DNA from: Flectonema sp. DT1601
Lineage: Eukaryota; Euglenozoa; Diplonemea; Diplonemida; Diplonemidae
Assembly: GCA_964019425.1 (NCBI GenBank)
Contig: OZ025808.1
Coordinates: 992,001-1,056,000 of the forward strand
DNA: 64,000 nucleotides
Direction of reading: 5' to 3'
Shown here: positions 1 through 11,098 of the stretch, in pieces
Position numbering within the stretch: the stretch's first letter is position 1
Layout: every line of letters begins with the position of its first letter
Notes under the pieces: model-generated
The model's database searches: none
Told to the model about the DNA's origin: nothing
Seen by the model: only the letters and a program-made list of their open reading frames with translations
Translations under genes and position numbers: made by a program

Positions 1-715
1 CCAAATCAGTGAGATGTCAAGCAAAGGCCACAGAGTCGTTGCTTATGATGCTCTCGGATGTGGACAGTCGGACAAACCTGATCAACTGCATTTGTACAAA
101 CCGTCAAAGTTTGTCGACACTGCTGACCACATCATCCAGTCTGTCATATTGCCATGTCCAAAAAGAAAATCAAAAGTAGTATTAGTTGGACATTCTTTTG
201 GGACTTATGTCGCAATTAGTGTTGCTCAGCGTCATGCATCGTTAGTATCTCATAAGGTTTTAATAGGTGGAACACCAATGTGGAATGATACTGACGGAAT
301 GAAATCAAAATTAGCGATATTCAAACTACCTAATATTATGTTGTGGTACCTCAGACCTATTCTGGGATTGTCTTTTCAAAAACTAGCTTTGAGTAAAGAA
401 ACTGGTGTAAGATTGAGAATTCAAGAAGCGGAAGCGTCGAGTAGAAATCCAGTTTTCATGTTCGCTCATTTCTGGAGATCAGTTCACCAACTTGAAACAC
501 CAGAACTGACGGACATTCCATCTCTTTGTCTAACTGGAATTGACGATTTGATAACTCCTCCTCATAAGTGTGATGCGCTTTCGAAACTTCTTCCCAATGC
601 GACATTCCAAACAATAAATGGAGCCTCTCATCAAGTGATGCAAGAAATGCCTTCTGAGGTTAACAGTTTGATTCTGTCATTTATTAAGCAGAGGAGAGAG
701 AAGGCTCAAGAGTGA
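1..715 (+). CDS. alpha/beta hydrolase, ABHD8-like, 5' part outside window
   Basis: Serine hydrolase of the alpha/beta fold; substrate unknown. The visible part contains the strand and turn reading VVAYDALGCGQSDKP, the nucleophile elbow VGHSFG (Ser), an acid in LTGIDDLITPP and the catalytic His in NGASHQV, so the Ser-Asp-His triad looks whole. The spacing and the KVLIGG / LPNIMLWYL / LSFQKLAL segments recall ABHD8-type hydrolases. A Met codon at position 14 could be taken as the start, but the reading frame is open to base 2 and a start there would lack the first strands and oxyanion loop of the fold, so the gene most likely begins upstream of the window. It ends in TGA at 713-715. The family call is good; the ABHD8 assignment is from remembered similarity. 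Confidence 0.8.
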   Translation, partial: QISEMSSKGHRVVAYDALGCGQSDKPDQLHLYKPSKFVDTADHIIQSVILPCPKRKSKVVLVGHSFGTYVAISVAQRHASLVSHKVLIGGTPMWNDTDGMKSKLAIFKLPNIMLWYLRPILGLSFQKLALSKETGVRLRIQEAEASSRNPVFMFAHFWRSVHQLETPELTDIPSLCLTGIDDLITPPHKCDALSKLLPNATFQTINGASHQVMQEMPSEVNSLILSFIKQRREKAQE

Positions 716-911
716 CAATTTTATTATATTATTTTGTTATTTTAATTAAACAACAACACACACACACCCACAAGAAGCTGAATTAATAATACCAGTGATT
801 TCATCTTAACGTAGTGGTGGTTTTGCCTTTCAAAAAAATTAAATTAAAAAAAAAAAAAAAACTTTTTTTAATTACTAACAACAGTAAATTCAAAAAAAAA
901 AAAAAAAAAAA

Positions 912-2132
912 ATGTCTGAAGAAATACCAGTAGCAGTAAAGATGCTTTCTATGGGGCTGAAGACCATTGAGTGCAACGTTAGAAGAGATCACACTGTTGA
1001 GGAATTTAAGACTATGGTGGCAATCCAAGAAGGAAAGAGTAACGGTGATCATTACAGGTTAACTTATGAAAATAAAGAATTAACCAACGGATCACAATTA
1101 CTCGGTGATTTGAAACCTGCTATTGAGGAATGGTGTGTTTTTACTATCGTCTTAAAACCGGTTCGGTCTTCTCCGAGTGAAAGTCACAGTATTGAAGAAG
1201 TTCACATGTCGGCACCATCCGGCATGCCGGCACCATCTGCACCCCCTCAGCAAGAAATCCATCACAATGTCTCTCCTGTAACAACAGTTCGTCATGTCAA
1301 GGTTCAGCTACCAAGTGGAACGTTATTTCACACAACTGTTAGAGAACTCGGTAATATCTCAGAACTTAAAGGTCAGATATGGTCAGAAACAGGTCACACT
1401 GTTGATCACCAAAAACTACTATTTAACGGCACCATCCTCCCCGACACACGTGGAATCGCAAGCTTTGGTAATCGAGGAAGGAGTTATGATAACCCGATCC
1501 TGGTGACTCTCGTGGTGCAGTCTCGAGTCGAAAGGCAGATTCAGTTTTCTGCTGGTGTTCGTTCTGTTGATACGGCGATTGAGGATGATGCACCACTGAG
1601 ATTGGTCACAGCTAAGTACAAGACTAGTGATGAAACTGTTCATTTTAGTATTAGAAATTCATCAACTGTTTTGGAATTGAAAAGAAGGATTTCAGAAGAA
1701 TTTTACAACAATCACACCGTCTCTGTCCCCTCAAGTATAATGGAAGCAGACTTAAAACTAGGTCAAGGCAAAGTCAGCCTTGACGACAACAACAACCAGA
1801 TATTATCATCACTCGATCCTTTAGTATTACAGCATGATTCGGATGGGCATTACATAATAAGTTTTAAACTGATTGGTGATAAGACAACTTTTTCAGCAAA
1901 TGTAGGTGTTCTTGTTGGTGTTTGTATTGCTATTCCTGGTTTCGCTGTAATGATCGCGGGTATTGCTATGTTTGGTCTAAGCAATATCATTGTCGGTGCC
2001 ATTTTATTGGCAAACGGTTTTGGACTGTGTCTCACTGGGGCTCTCATCGCTTGTATTACTGGAAATATCTGCTGCAACTGCTGCGACGTTGGCACCGGTG
2101 ACTACGAGCACCGTGACAGATTTGCAGTCTAA
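912..2132 (+). CDS. triple ubiquitin-like domain protein with C-terminal membrane hairpin
   Basis: A 406-residue protein. Three ubiquitin-like folds can be seen: about 5-82, about 128-205 (VRHVKVQLPSG, then ELKGQIWSETG and QKLLFNG, a typical beta-grasp pattern) and about 230-322. A Pro/Ala/Ser linker lies between the first two. The last 80 residues hold two hydrophobic helices (about 330-355 and 359-382) followed by a cysteine cluster CITGNICCNCC, so the protein is probably tail-anchored with the ubiquitin-like domains in the cytosol. No diglycine processing site is visible, so it is a ubiquitin-like adaptor rather than a modifier precursor. The start is preceded by a run of about 20 A and by a likely acceptor, TACTAACAACAG, ending at 884. 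A second multi-ubiquitin-like protein lies at 20,948. Precise family unknown. Confidence 0.75.
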   Translation: MSEEIPVAVKMLSMGLKTIECNVRRDHTVEEFKTMVAIQEGKSNGDHYRLTYENKELTNGSQLLGDLKPAIEEWCVFTIVLKPVRSSPSESHSIEEVHMSAPSGMPAPSAPPQQEIHHNVSPVTTVRHVKVQLPSGTLFHTTVRELGNISELKGQIWSETGHTVDHQKLLFNGTILPDTRGIASFGNRGRSYDNPILVTLVVQSRVERQIQFSAGVRSVDTAIEDDAPLRLVTAKYKTSDETVHFSIRNSSTVLELKRRISEEFYNNHTVSVPSSIMEADLKLGQGKVSLDDNNNQILSSLDPLVLQHDSDGHYIISFKLIGDKTTFSANVGVLVGVCIAIPGFAVMIAGIAMFGLSNIIVGAILLANGFGLCLTGALIACITGNICCNCCDVGTGDYEHRDRFAV

Positions 2133-2367
2133 CCTTATTGCTTACCCTTTTGTTTACTGTGTCCACATTGTCAAACTATTCCACTACTTGGCCCCTCCCC
2201 TTTCTCTGGTAGTTTATTTAAAGCATGCGATTTTTGTGTAGACGGAATCCAGTTATAATGATTCATGTCTAATTTGTTAACCCTTGATTTAATTATCCAA
2301 GTCCCCCCGTTTTTTTGGCATTGTACAGCCGAAAGAAATTGATATGCTTTTTTTTTTGAATATTGGT

Positions 2368-2400
<33 letters not shown>

Positions 2401-3929
2401 CCCTCTTTTTTTTAGTTTTCATGAAAAGAAAAAGAAAAAGTGTTATGCTTTTTCTTTCATCCGAGAAATATCTCATAAATGGGAACTATTCTGAAACTAT
2501 TTATAACTTCGGCGCGACACTGCGGCTTAGTACAAGAAAAAGAATTCTTCTCTTTTCTTTCCCTCTTTGTCATTTTTTATTTTTTTCGAAAAAAATGAAA
2601 AAAAAAAAAAAAAAAACCAAATTTCGCTAATATGCATTGTTATACCGTGACCACGTCAAGCCAAGAAAAAAAAAAAAAAAAAAAAAGAGGATGTTTTCCT
2701 TTTTATTTACTTCCCAAAAGATCCATCAGGTTATGATACTTGGTGCGGTATAGCTTTGACTATTTTCACTCACATCAGTACTCTCTCGAGCGGTCCTTTT
2801 CTCTATCCCATTCCAGTACAGTTATTTGTAAATCACATTTCTCTAAGTCTGTGAGAGTCTCATGGTTGACTGATAGCGTTCTATCTGTTGTTGTGTTGAG
2901 CTTTTTCATGATTTTTTTTTTTTTTTTTTTTTTTTCCATCTTGTTGAGAGGTTGAATTATTTCCCCAATCTATAGTCTTCTTATCTTAACAACGCTTCTG
3001 ATCGATTTGCTAAATTTAGTTTTCCGAGATTTGTGTTTGAATCAGACTACCTTTTTTTAGTGTTTTTAATGATAGAAGAAAATTATTTTTATATTTTTAT
3101 ATTTTTTATTTTTATTGTAAACATTATTCCTTTGATTCTCTTTGTATCGACCCAATCAATGGATTCTTGCAGTTGCTAACCCGCTGTTGTTTGTTGTTGT
3201 TTTTTTTCCCTTTTTTTTTCTTGCAAGGCACTTTCTTTCATTCGACTAAGTTGATTATTCATCATTTGTTTGTTTTGCTTACGTCGATGTTGTTGTTGTC
3301 TACTACTCTTTTACTTTTTTTCAACAAAGTTCGTATGCAATTCAGGTCACTGGTCACTGTATCATAAATACGCTTTCACGTACGAATTTTTAACCATCTT
3401 GGGGGGTCAGACGGGAGATCACTTTCTTCAGCTCATCACTTAAAATATTTTAAACGTATTTATATCATTATAAGTACGTTCAAAACTTGCGAGACTTTGC
3501 CTGAAGAAGTTACTACAGTCGAAATTGTTTCTGAGATTACAATTTGTATCAAGACTCGTACTCTATTAAACAGGTAAGTGATGAATTATTTATTTACTTT
3601 CTTCCTCTCTGTTTCTGTAAATATTTTGAGTCTCTGCTTGTCCTTTTTAAGGGAGTTGTGCCTTGTGTAGATGTCAATCATCGAATGGATGTGAACTTAA
3701 GCCTTCTTCAAGTGAAGGGGAGAGAATAAATAAAGCCGTCCCCTTTTGTTTTATCTGAGAAATAGTACGTTTTCCCCCCACCCTCACCTACGCTGCCGCT
3801 GACAGTCAAGATTGTCGGAGAATTTGTTATTCCTTTTGAGCTTAAGAATGCAGTATCAAATTATCCCCTACCCCTTGATTTATTTATCCATGTCACCCCA
3901 ATTCTTTTTTTCCATCTGCGTTGGACTTC

Positions 3930-3966
<37 letters not shown>

Positions 3967-3984
3967 GGACACCCAACGTGGTAT

Positions 3985-4019
<35 letters not shown>

Positions 4020-4884
4020 CAACGACCCGTACGAATAATGGAATCTGGGGTGCGTGACTTTGAGGTTAGGGTCCTCAGACCTTTGAGTCTATCTGTTGTA
4101 GTGTTGATTTCTTCTGACGTCCCCTCTACTTAAGGTTAGGGTTCTCGGACGTTTGAGCGACCACACGTGGTCGGTCTTGTGGGACTCGTCTTACGGCAGG
4201 CCAATGTGGTTGCGATTTACTTCTTACCGAACTCAGCACTCTTTTCGCCTGTGAAAGTATCACGTTGTGGTACCTCAAAGAAAAAAACAAAAAAAAAAGG
4301 ATCCGTCCGGCCGCTATTTTGTGCACCAAAAATACTTCGGTAGACTAACCTGACTTCCACTGGAACTTAATAAGTGAAAACTGTTTCTTCTTTTCCATCT
4401 TTCCTATCACAAAACCCCCTCTTAAATCTCTAATTCGCAACATATGACAACACGTGTTAAAAGTGTCTTGTGTATTAGTGGTGGTTGTGAATAATGCGAT
4501 TTAATATTCGCACGTGTCGCCTTTCGACAGTTTCTTTGTGTAATTTTGCTATCGTGAACCTCTTTTTTTTTTTTTTTTAAAATATTTTATTCATGTAGTA
4601 CGTAGAAGCCAATACGGAAAGTTCACATTCACATGACGTGATTGTGACAATCTTTCCAGCACACGAAAGACTGAAAGACCGTACTCCCAAGGCTGTGGAA
4701 CAATAAAAAAAAAAAAGGAAAGAAATATCCAACAGTACAGTACAGTAGTATTTCAGTTTCTATTATGTAGTTTGCAACACTTGTGGGATCTAGTGATGAT
4801 TATTACTATTATTTTTGTCTTAACAGATTGCATAATCTAAGAGAGGGATCGTGGTGGGTTGTTTATTGTAATTATATATCATAA
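2133..4884. other. intergenic region with homopolymers and repeat or rRNA-like fragments
   Basis: No protein gene seen. It holds many A or T runs of 15-35 bases. A T29 run (3938-3966), 19 bases of spacer and an A31 run (3986-4016) could fold back on itself. GTGAGAGTCTCA at 2851-2862 recurs at 14,760 and 54,512. The stretch 3796-3905 resembles 35,745-35,830 and 52,786-52,860. A local duplication GGTTAGGG...TTTGAG occurs at 4064 and 4132. Short matches to LSU rRNA are possible at 4028-4055 and near 4127 but are weak. Confidence 0.55.
4158..4173. repeat. 16-bp near-palindrome CGACCACACGTGGTCG
   Basis: A 7-bp inverted repeat with a 2-base centre, containing a CACGTG core. It lies in otherwise gene-free DNA about 710 bases before the formin start. 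It may be a protein-binding site or a chance hairpin. Confidence 0.4.
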
Positions 4885-7800
4885 ATGCCTACATCTATTG
4901 AATGCAGAGCAAAGCCTCCAGGGTTACGTCCACCGCCTCCACCGGTACAGCCTTTGAGGCAAGTTGGGGCAGCACCACCACCGCCGCCGCCGCCACCTCC
5001 GAGTGGGGTTGTAAATTCGTGTATTCCTCCGCCACCACCTCCACCACCACCAATGAAAATAACAAAACCAAATGAAAGCTGTCGTTTAAAACAGATTCAC
5101 TGGAAGAAGATAGACGGTCGTGGTAAACGCGCCTGGGAAGGCGGCTGGGACATCATCAACGTCGTCAAAGACGGATTCAGAATAAAGAGAACTCAGGGAG
5201 AGATAGCTAAAGTAAGATCATCTGCTTCAAAGGAAGAAAATAGAATTATTAGTTTACAAAGATCAAAAAATATTGAAATCGCTTTAAGCGGTTTTGGCAA
5301 GATGGCATCCCTTGACGAAGTTGTCCACGTCATTAATACTCTGGGAGGGAAGTGGCCTTGCGATACGATCTCTGACATGGTTGTTATATTACCGATGTTA
5401 GTTCCAACTAAGGAAGAAATTAGGTCTCTATCTCACCCTATTACATCTCCATCAGTAGCTGAAGAAGCATTGAAGAGATTTTCTACCATCCCTCTAATAT
5501 CTGAAAAAGTAGTTATGTTGACTATCGCTGCGAACTTTGCTGATCGCGTACAACAACTTTCTGATGAAGTTGGTATGAGATTTTCTTAAAGTAATCACCC
5601 ACATGTATCGTTCTGAACACGTGTTTCTGTTATTCTTAATCACCCACATGATGATAAACTTCTTTCTGGATCCAACTCTAATCCCTTTCTGGGATATGTT
5701 GATACCAAAGAAATCGAGCTTTTTAACAGTCTGATTCCACTTTTTCTGCATTCACCACCCTGTTTCCTTCATCATCTCCCATCTCAACATTCTTCTCTGT
5801 GAAGCACTATTCAAGGACCGCTTTCCTTCTAGTAAGGTTGGTGGATAATGCTGGTGCGAGATATCGTGCTTCCTTTCTTGTGAGGATGCGAGGTATTGTT
5901 CTGAAGACGTGTTTCTGTTATTCTTAATCACCCACATGATGATAAACTTCTTTCTGGATCCAACTCTAATCCCTTTCTGGGATATGTTGATACCAAAGAA
6001 ATCGAGCTTTTTAACAGTCTGATTCCACTTTTTCTGCATTCACCACCTTGTTTCCTTCTTCATCTCCTATCTCAACATTCTTCTCTGTGAAGCACTATTC
6101 AAGGACCGCTTTCCTTCTAGTAAGGTTGGTGGATAATGCTGGTGCGAGATATCGTGCTTCCTTTCTTGTGAGGATGCGAGGTATTGTTCTGAAGACGTGT
6201 TTCTGTTATTCTTAATCACTCACATGATGATAAACTTCTTTCTGGATCCAACTCTAATCCCTTTCTGGGATATGTTGATACCAAAGAAATCGAGCTTTTT
6301 AACAGTCTGATTCCACTTTTTCTGCATTCACCACCTTGTTTCCTTCTTCATCTCCAATCTCAACATTCTTCTCTGTGAAGCACTATTCAAGGACCGCTTT
6401 CCTTCTAGTAAGGTTGGTGGATAATGCTGGTGCGAGATATCGTGCTTCCTTTCTTGTGAGGATGCGAGGTATTGTTCTGAAGACGTGTTTCTGTTATTCT
6501 TAATCACTCACATGATGATAAACTTCTTTCTGGATCCAACTCTAATCCCTTTCTGGGATATGTTGATACCAAAGAAATCGAGCTTTTTAACAGTCTGATT
6601 CCACTTTTTCTGCATTCACCACCTTGTTTCCTTCTTCATCTCCTATCTCAACATTCTTCTCTGTGAAGCACTATTCAAGGACCGCTTTCCTTCTAGTAAG
6701 GTTGGTGGATAATGCTGGTGCGAGATATCGTGCTTCCTTTCTTTTGAGGATGCGAGGTATTGTTCTGAAGACGTGTTTCTGTTATTCTTAATCACCCACA
6801 TGATGATAAACTTCTTTCTGGATCCAACTCTAATCCCTTTCTGGGATATGTTGATACCAAAGAAATCGAGCTTTTTAACAGTCTGATTCCACTTTTTCTG
6901 CATTCACCACCTTGTTTCCTTCTTCATCTCCTATCTCAACATTCTTCTCTGTGAAGCACTATTCAAGGACCGCTTTCCTTCTAGTAAGGTTGGTGGATAA
7001 TGCTGGTGCGAGATATCGTGCTTCCTTTCTTGTGAGGATGCGAGGTATTGTTCTGAAGACGTGTTTCTGTTATTCTTAATCACTCACATGATGATAAACT
7101 TCTTTCTGGATCCAACTCTAATCCCTTTCTGGGATATGTTGATACCAAAGAAATCGAGCTTTTTAACAGTCTGATTCCACTTTTTCTGCATTCACCACCC
7201 TGTTTCCTTCTTCATCTCCTATCTCAACATTCTTCTCTGTGAAGCACTATTCAAGGACCGCTTTCCTTCTAGTAAGGTTGGTGGATAATGCTGGTGCGAG
7301 ATATCGTGCTTCCTTTCTTGTGAGGATGTGGGGTATTGTTCTGAAGACGTGTTTCTGTTATTCTTAATCACTCACATGATGATAAACTTCTTTCTGGATC
7401 CAACTCTAATCCCTTTCTGGGATATGTTGATACCAAAGAAATCGAGCTTTTTAACAGTCTGATTCCACTTTTTCTGCATTCACCACCTTGTTTCCTTCTT
7501 CATCTCCAATCTCAACATTCTTCTCTGTGAAGCACTATTCAAGGACCGCTTTCCTTCTAGTAAGGTTGGTGGATAATGCTGGTGCGAGATATCGTGCTTC
7601 CTTTCTTGTGAGGATGCGAGGTATTGTTCTGAAGAAGTGTTTCTGTTATTCTTAATCACTCACATGATGATAAACTTCTTTCTGGATCCAACTCTAATCC
7701 CTTTCTGGGATATGTTGATACCAAAGAAATCGAGCTTTTTAACAGTCTGATTCCACTTTTTCTGCATTCACCACCCTGTTTCCTTCATCATCTCCCATCT

Positions 7801-9011
7801 CAACATTCTTCTCTGTGAAGCACTATTCAAGGACCGCTTTCCTTCTAGTAAGGTTGGTGGATAATGCTGGTGCGAGATATCGTGCTTCCTTTCTTTTGAG
7901 GATGCGAGGTATTGTTCTGAAGACGTGTTTCTGTTATTCTTAATCACCCACATGATGATAAACTTCTTTCTGGATCCAACTCTAATCCCTTTCTGGGATA
8001 TGTTGATACCAAAGAAATCGAGCTTTTTAACAGTCTGATTCCACTTTTTCTGCATTCACCACCTTGTTTCCTTCTTCATCTCCTATCTCAACATTCTTCT
8101 CTGTGAAGCACTATTCAAGGACCGCTTTCCTTCTAGTAAGGTTGGTGGATAATGCTGGTGCGAGATATCGTGCTTCCTTTCTTTTGAGGATGCGAGGTAT
8201 TGTTCTGAAGAAGTGTTTTTGTTCTCTAATGAACTTCCAACACGACACAATGCAAATAACACAAACAGGATTATTAACGAACTGTGTACAAGATATATTG
8301 TATAGTGTTCCCCTTCAAGGATTAATAGCAACCCTGTTAAAGTTAGGTAATGTTGTTAATAGTGGGAGGGCTACGGGAAATGCAACGGGATTTTCTCCAT
8401 CGTCTTTGACAACGTTTACTGATTTTAAAGAAACGGTTGGAAATTGTAACCGATCAGCGGTTGATTACGTGGTGTCTAGTGCCATGAGTTTAAGTGAGAA
8501 TACTTTCATTCATGAACTTGAAGCGTCTTTGAAGGGTCTGACTGACCGAGCTGTTAGGACCCCTATCAGTGAACTTGTTAAGGAACAAGTAGAGCTCTCA
8601 CAGGATATCAAATTAGCAAAGAAGCAAGTCTGGTCACCGGAATACAAAACTGCGATTGAAAATAAATTACTGAACACCCCAGCTATGCGTGTCTTTGTTA
8701 GTACTTCTCGTAGAGTCATAAGATTGACAAACGACTTCATTCCATCATTATTATCAAAATGGGGTTGGGAAGATCAATATAAATTAGATGACGTCCTTCC
8801 CGTAATGTTGTCATTAAAGAGAGCTGCTTGTAATTCTAAAAACACACCTGAACTTATTCAAATAGACACGGAGTTCCTACGTAAATGGATATACGGAGGT
8901 ATTGACCTTCCGGTATACACACCAAAAAGACAAACAGGAGAGAAAGAAGATTCTGAGGGATGGAAAAAACTAATGATTCAATCGGTTTCATGGGAGGATC
9001 TTACCCTCTAG
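4885..9011 (+). CDS. formin (FH1-FH2), two exons split by a 2.7-kb satellite intron
   Basis: Actin nucleation and elongation factor. Exon 1 is 4885-5572 and exon 2 is 8269-9011; joined they give 476 residues. The first 60 residues are a short FH1 with several proline runs that would bind profilin-actin. FH2 starts at about residue 68 with LKQIHWKKI and continues to about 440; LLKLGNVVNSGRATGNATGF in exon 2 matches the conserved GN.LN.g...a.GF block. The intron starts GTATGAGA and ends ACAAACAG. Joining GTTG to GATTATTA restores the frame, and the spacing from FADRVQQL to ILYSVPLQ is the same as in other FH2 domains. No GBD, FH3, DAD or PTEN-like domain is visible, so this is a minimal formin. 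A TTAACAG acceptor-like site ends at 4826. The product is secure and the intron ends are well supported by the domain alignment. Confidence 0.9.
5591..8214 (+). repeat. nine exact-length 288-bp tandem units inside the formin intron
   Basis: The landmark GTTTCTGTTATTCTTAATCA begins at 5623, 5911, 6199, 6487, 6775, 7063, 7351, 7639 and 7927, and a diverged tenth occurrence starts at 8215. Every step is exactly 288 bp. Units differ at only a few sites (CACCCAC/CACTCAC, CTTGTG/CTTTTG, CCCAT/CCTAT/CCAAT, AAGACG/AAGAAG). These variants form a mosaic in which units 3/7 and 5/9 resemble each other, hinting at duplication of four-unit blocks or gene conversion. On the left is a short remnant (5591-5622) that looks like a unit with its middle deleted. 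The array fills almost the whole intron. The unit is not seen elsewhere in the window. Confidence 0.95.
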
Positions 9012-9245
9012 AACTCATCCCTGTTGAGTTCAGCCCATCTCTCATTATTGCAAGAAGGCTGATTAATTAGCCTCTTGAAATTTATTTTACACAGCGAAAC
9101 CTTCTGTTTTTAAAAAAACATATTTATGTATTCAGTTTTATTGTTTTTAATTATTTTATTTTTTATTTTTCATTTAAATTAGGAGAAATTAAAGGGAAAA
9201 AAAAAAAAAAAAAAAAAAAAAATCATCTAACAACAAAATAAAAAA

Positions 9246-10844
9246 ATGGAGAAGCAGAAATATCGAAAAAAAAGAAAAAGGATGTTGTGGTGGTCAATGA
9301 CTGTGATCGGCGTAGTAGCCATGATTGGTTTTGGATTGTCAGCTTATGCCAGTAACAATAAAGAAATATCAAATACTGAAATACCGATTGGTGGTAACAG
9401 CAGAGTTCTACTTCAAAGAATGATCACTGTTAACAGCAGTAGTTCCATATCACAATCTTATACCGAAACAGAGATAATCGATGATAGTTCTGAAGGAGGA
9501 GTCTACCCACCTGATCTGTTTACTGATAGTGAAATCCGAAATGGAGGATTTCTTCTTTATTTGTTGGGCATGTTATATACTTTTGCTGCATTAGCGATAG
9601 TCTGCGATGATTATTTCGTCCCATCACTCGAAGTGATATCTGAAACACTCAATCTAAGTGATGACGTTGCAGGTGCTACGTTCATGGCGGCTGGAGGATC
9701 AGCACCGGAACTTTTTACATCCATGCTGGGTGAGTTTATTGCCCGTTCTAACGTTGGTTTTGGAACAATTGTTGGTTCAGCTGTCTTTAATGTTATGTTT
9801 GTGATTGGAGCATGTGCACTCGCTACAATGTCGATATTCCCTGAGGGATTACCTCTCACATGGTGGCCTTTATTTAGAGACTCTTCCTTTTATGCTTTTG
9901 ATCTCGCGTTGTTAACTTGGTTTTATTCCGACTCTAAAATTGAAGGCTGGGAAGCGGGAGTTCTTCTTCTGATGTATTTTGTGTATGTTGGGTTTATGAC
10001 ACAAAGTGAAAAGTTTCAGAAATACGCTGAGAGTTGTGTTGGGTCAAGTAAGGGTAATAAACAACCATCATTTGCGAATATGGATTTATCAGTCAATGTT
10101 GACACGTGTGAGCTCACTGAAGTTTTAAGTCCGACAGTACAATCTTCAACACAACCACAACCTATTGAGACTCTAAGAGAGTCAACGTGCTCATCCAGTA
10201 GCTCTAAGAGTGATGAGGAAGATGATGACGAAGCCTGGCATCCAACTGCCATTCCTGAGGAGTGCAGTGATAAAATTAAATTTGCTATCTTCTTTCCGTT
10301 GAATTTCATTTTTTGGTTAACAATTCCGAATTGTAATCGAGAGGAGAAAAAGAAATACTTTGTTATGGCCTTTCTACTAAGCATATTCTGGATTGGTGTC
10401 TTTTCTTACTTAATGGTGTGGTGGGCAGACAGCACTGGAAGGGCATTGAATATTCCAACTGAAGTAATGGGGTACACCCTACTAGCTGCTGGAACTAGTG
10501 TTCCAGATTTAATCACAAGTGTATTGGTTGCCCGTTTAGGACGTGGCGACATGGCTGTCAGCAGTTCGATTGGTAGCAATATTTTTGATATCACTTTTGG
10601 ACTTCCTCTTCCGTGGTTTATTCGGTGTTGTATAAATAAGTTTGAAAAACCACTTTACCATGAGTCTAACTCTCTGGGATCATCCGTCGCTATGTTATTT
10701 CTAATGTTAATATCGGTGATTGTGAGCATAGCCTGTCTGGGTTGGAGGCTTCATAAAAAGCTTGGGGTAATCTGCGTCGTTCTCTATATCATCTTTGTGA
10801 TCGTTTCACTGTTGCTTGAGTATAAAACGATTGAGTTTTTGTAG
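9246..10844 (+). CDS. K+-dependent Na+/Ca2+ exchanger (NCKX/SLC24-like)
   Basis: Membrane antiporter that exports Ca2+ with K+ in exchange for Na+. The 532-residue protein carries both family repeats: alpha-1 (GATFMAAGGSAPELFTS, then VGFGTIVGSAVFN) near 143-182 and alpha-2 (YTLLAAGTSVPDLITSVL, then SSSIGSNIFDITFGLP) near 409-452, with the Glu and Asp expected to bind Ca2+. A hydrophobic segment at about 14-32 is a signal anchor or first helix. An acidic Ser-rich cytosolic loop (SSSSSKSDEEDDDE, about 318-331) separates the two helix bundles and is a likely regulatory site. Roughly eleven hydrophobic segments in all. The leader before the ATG is A-rich, with an AG acceptor candidate near 9182. 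High confidence for family; the exact ion preference is inferred. Confidence 0.93.
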   Translation: MEKQKYRKKRKRMLWWSMTVIGVVAMIGFGLSAYASNNKEISNTEIPIGGNSRVLLQRMITVNSSSSISQSYTETEIIDDSSEGGVYPPDLFTDSEIRNGGFLLYLLGMLYTFAALAIVCDDYFVPSLEVISETLNLSDDVAGATFMAAGGSAPELFTSMLGEFIARSNVGFGTIVGSAVFNVMFVIGACALATMSIFPEGLPLTWWPLFRDSSFYAFDLALLTWFYSDSKIEGWEAGVLLLMYFVYVGFMTQSEKFQKYAESCVGSSKGNKQPSFANMDLSVNVDTCELTEVLSPTVQSSTQPQPIETLRESTCSSSSSKSDEEDDDEAWHPTAIPEECSDKIKFAIFFPLNFIFWLTIPNCNREEKKKYFVMAFLLSIFWIGVFSYLMVWWADSTGRALNIPTEVMGYTLLAAGTSVPDLITSVLVARLGRGDMAVSSSIGSNIFDITFGLPLPWFIRCCINKFEKPLYHESNSLGSSVAMLFLMLISVIVSIACLGWRLHKKLGVICVVLYIIFVIVSLLLEYKTIEFL

Positions 10845-11060
10845 AGTAATTATTAATAAAAGAAAAAGTAATGTTCACAGCTTCATCTTGAGGTTGTTTT
10901 CACGTTGTGAGGCACAAGAGACACACGCATTTTGGTGACAATATGTTTGTCAGCAGAGTAAAAAACTTGTCAACTTTTTTTTTATTGTACCAAAAGTGAC
11001 CTAGTTTCGCTCACACAACAGTAGTTTGTCTGTTTAATTAAAATTAGGGTTTAGTTCCCT

Positions 11061-11098
<38 letters not shown>

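Noticed and set aside
4064-4140. GGTTAGGG repeats as telomere-like sequence
   Set aside because: Only two imperfect copies 68 bases apart inside a local duplication; not a telomeric array.
5752-8055. Minus-strand 95-codon frames repeated through the 288-bp array, beginning MQKKWNQTVKKLDFF
   Set aside because: They arise because the unit is a multiple of three with one stop per unit. Unit variants change their ends, they lie inside the formin intron, and they match no known protein.
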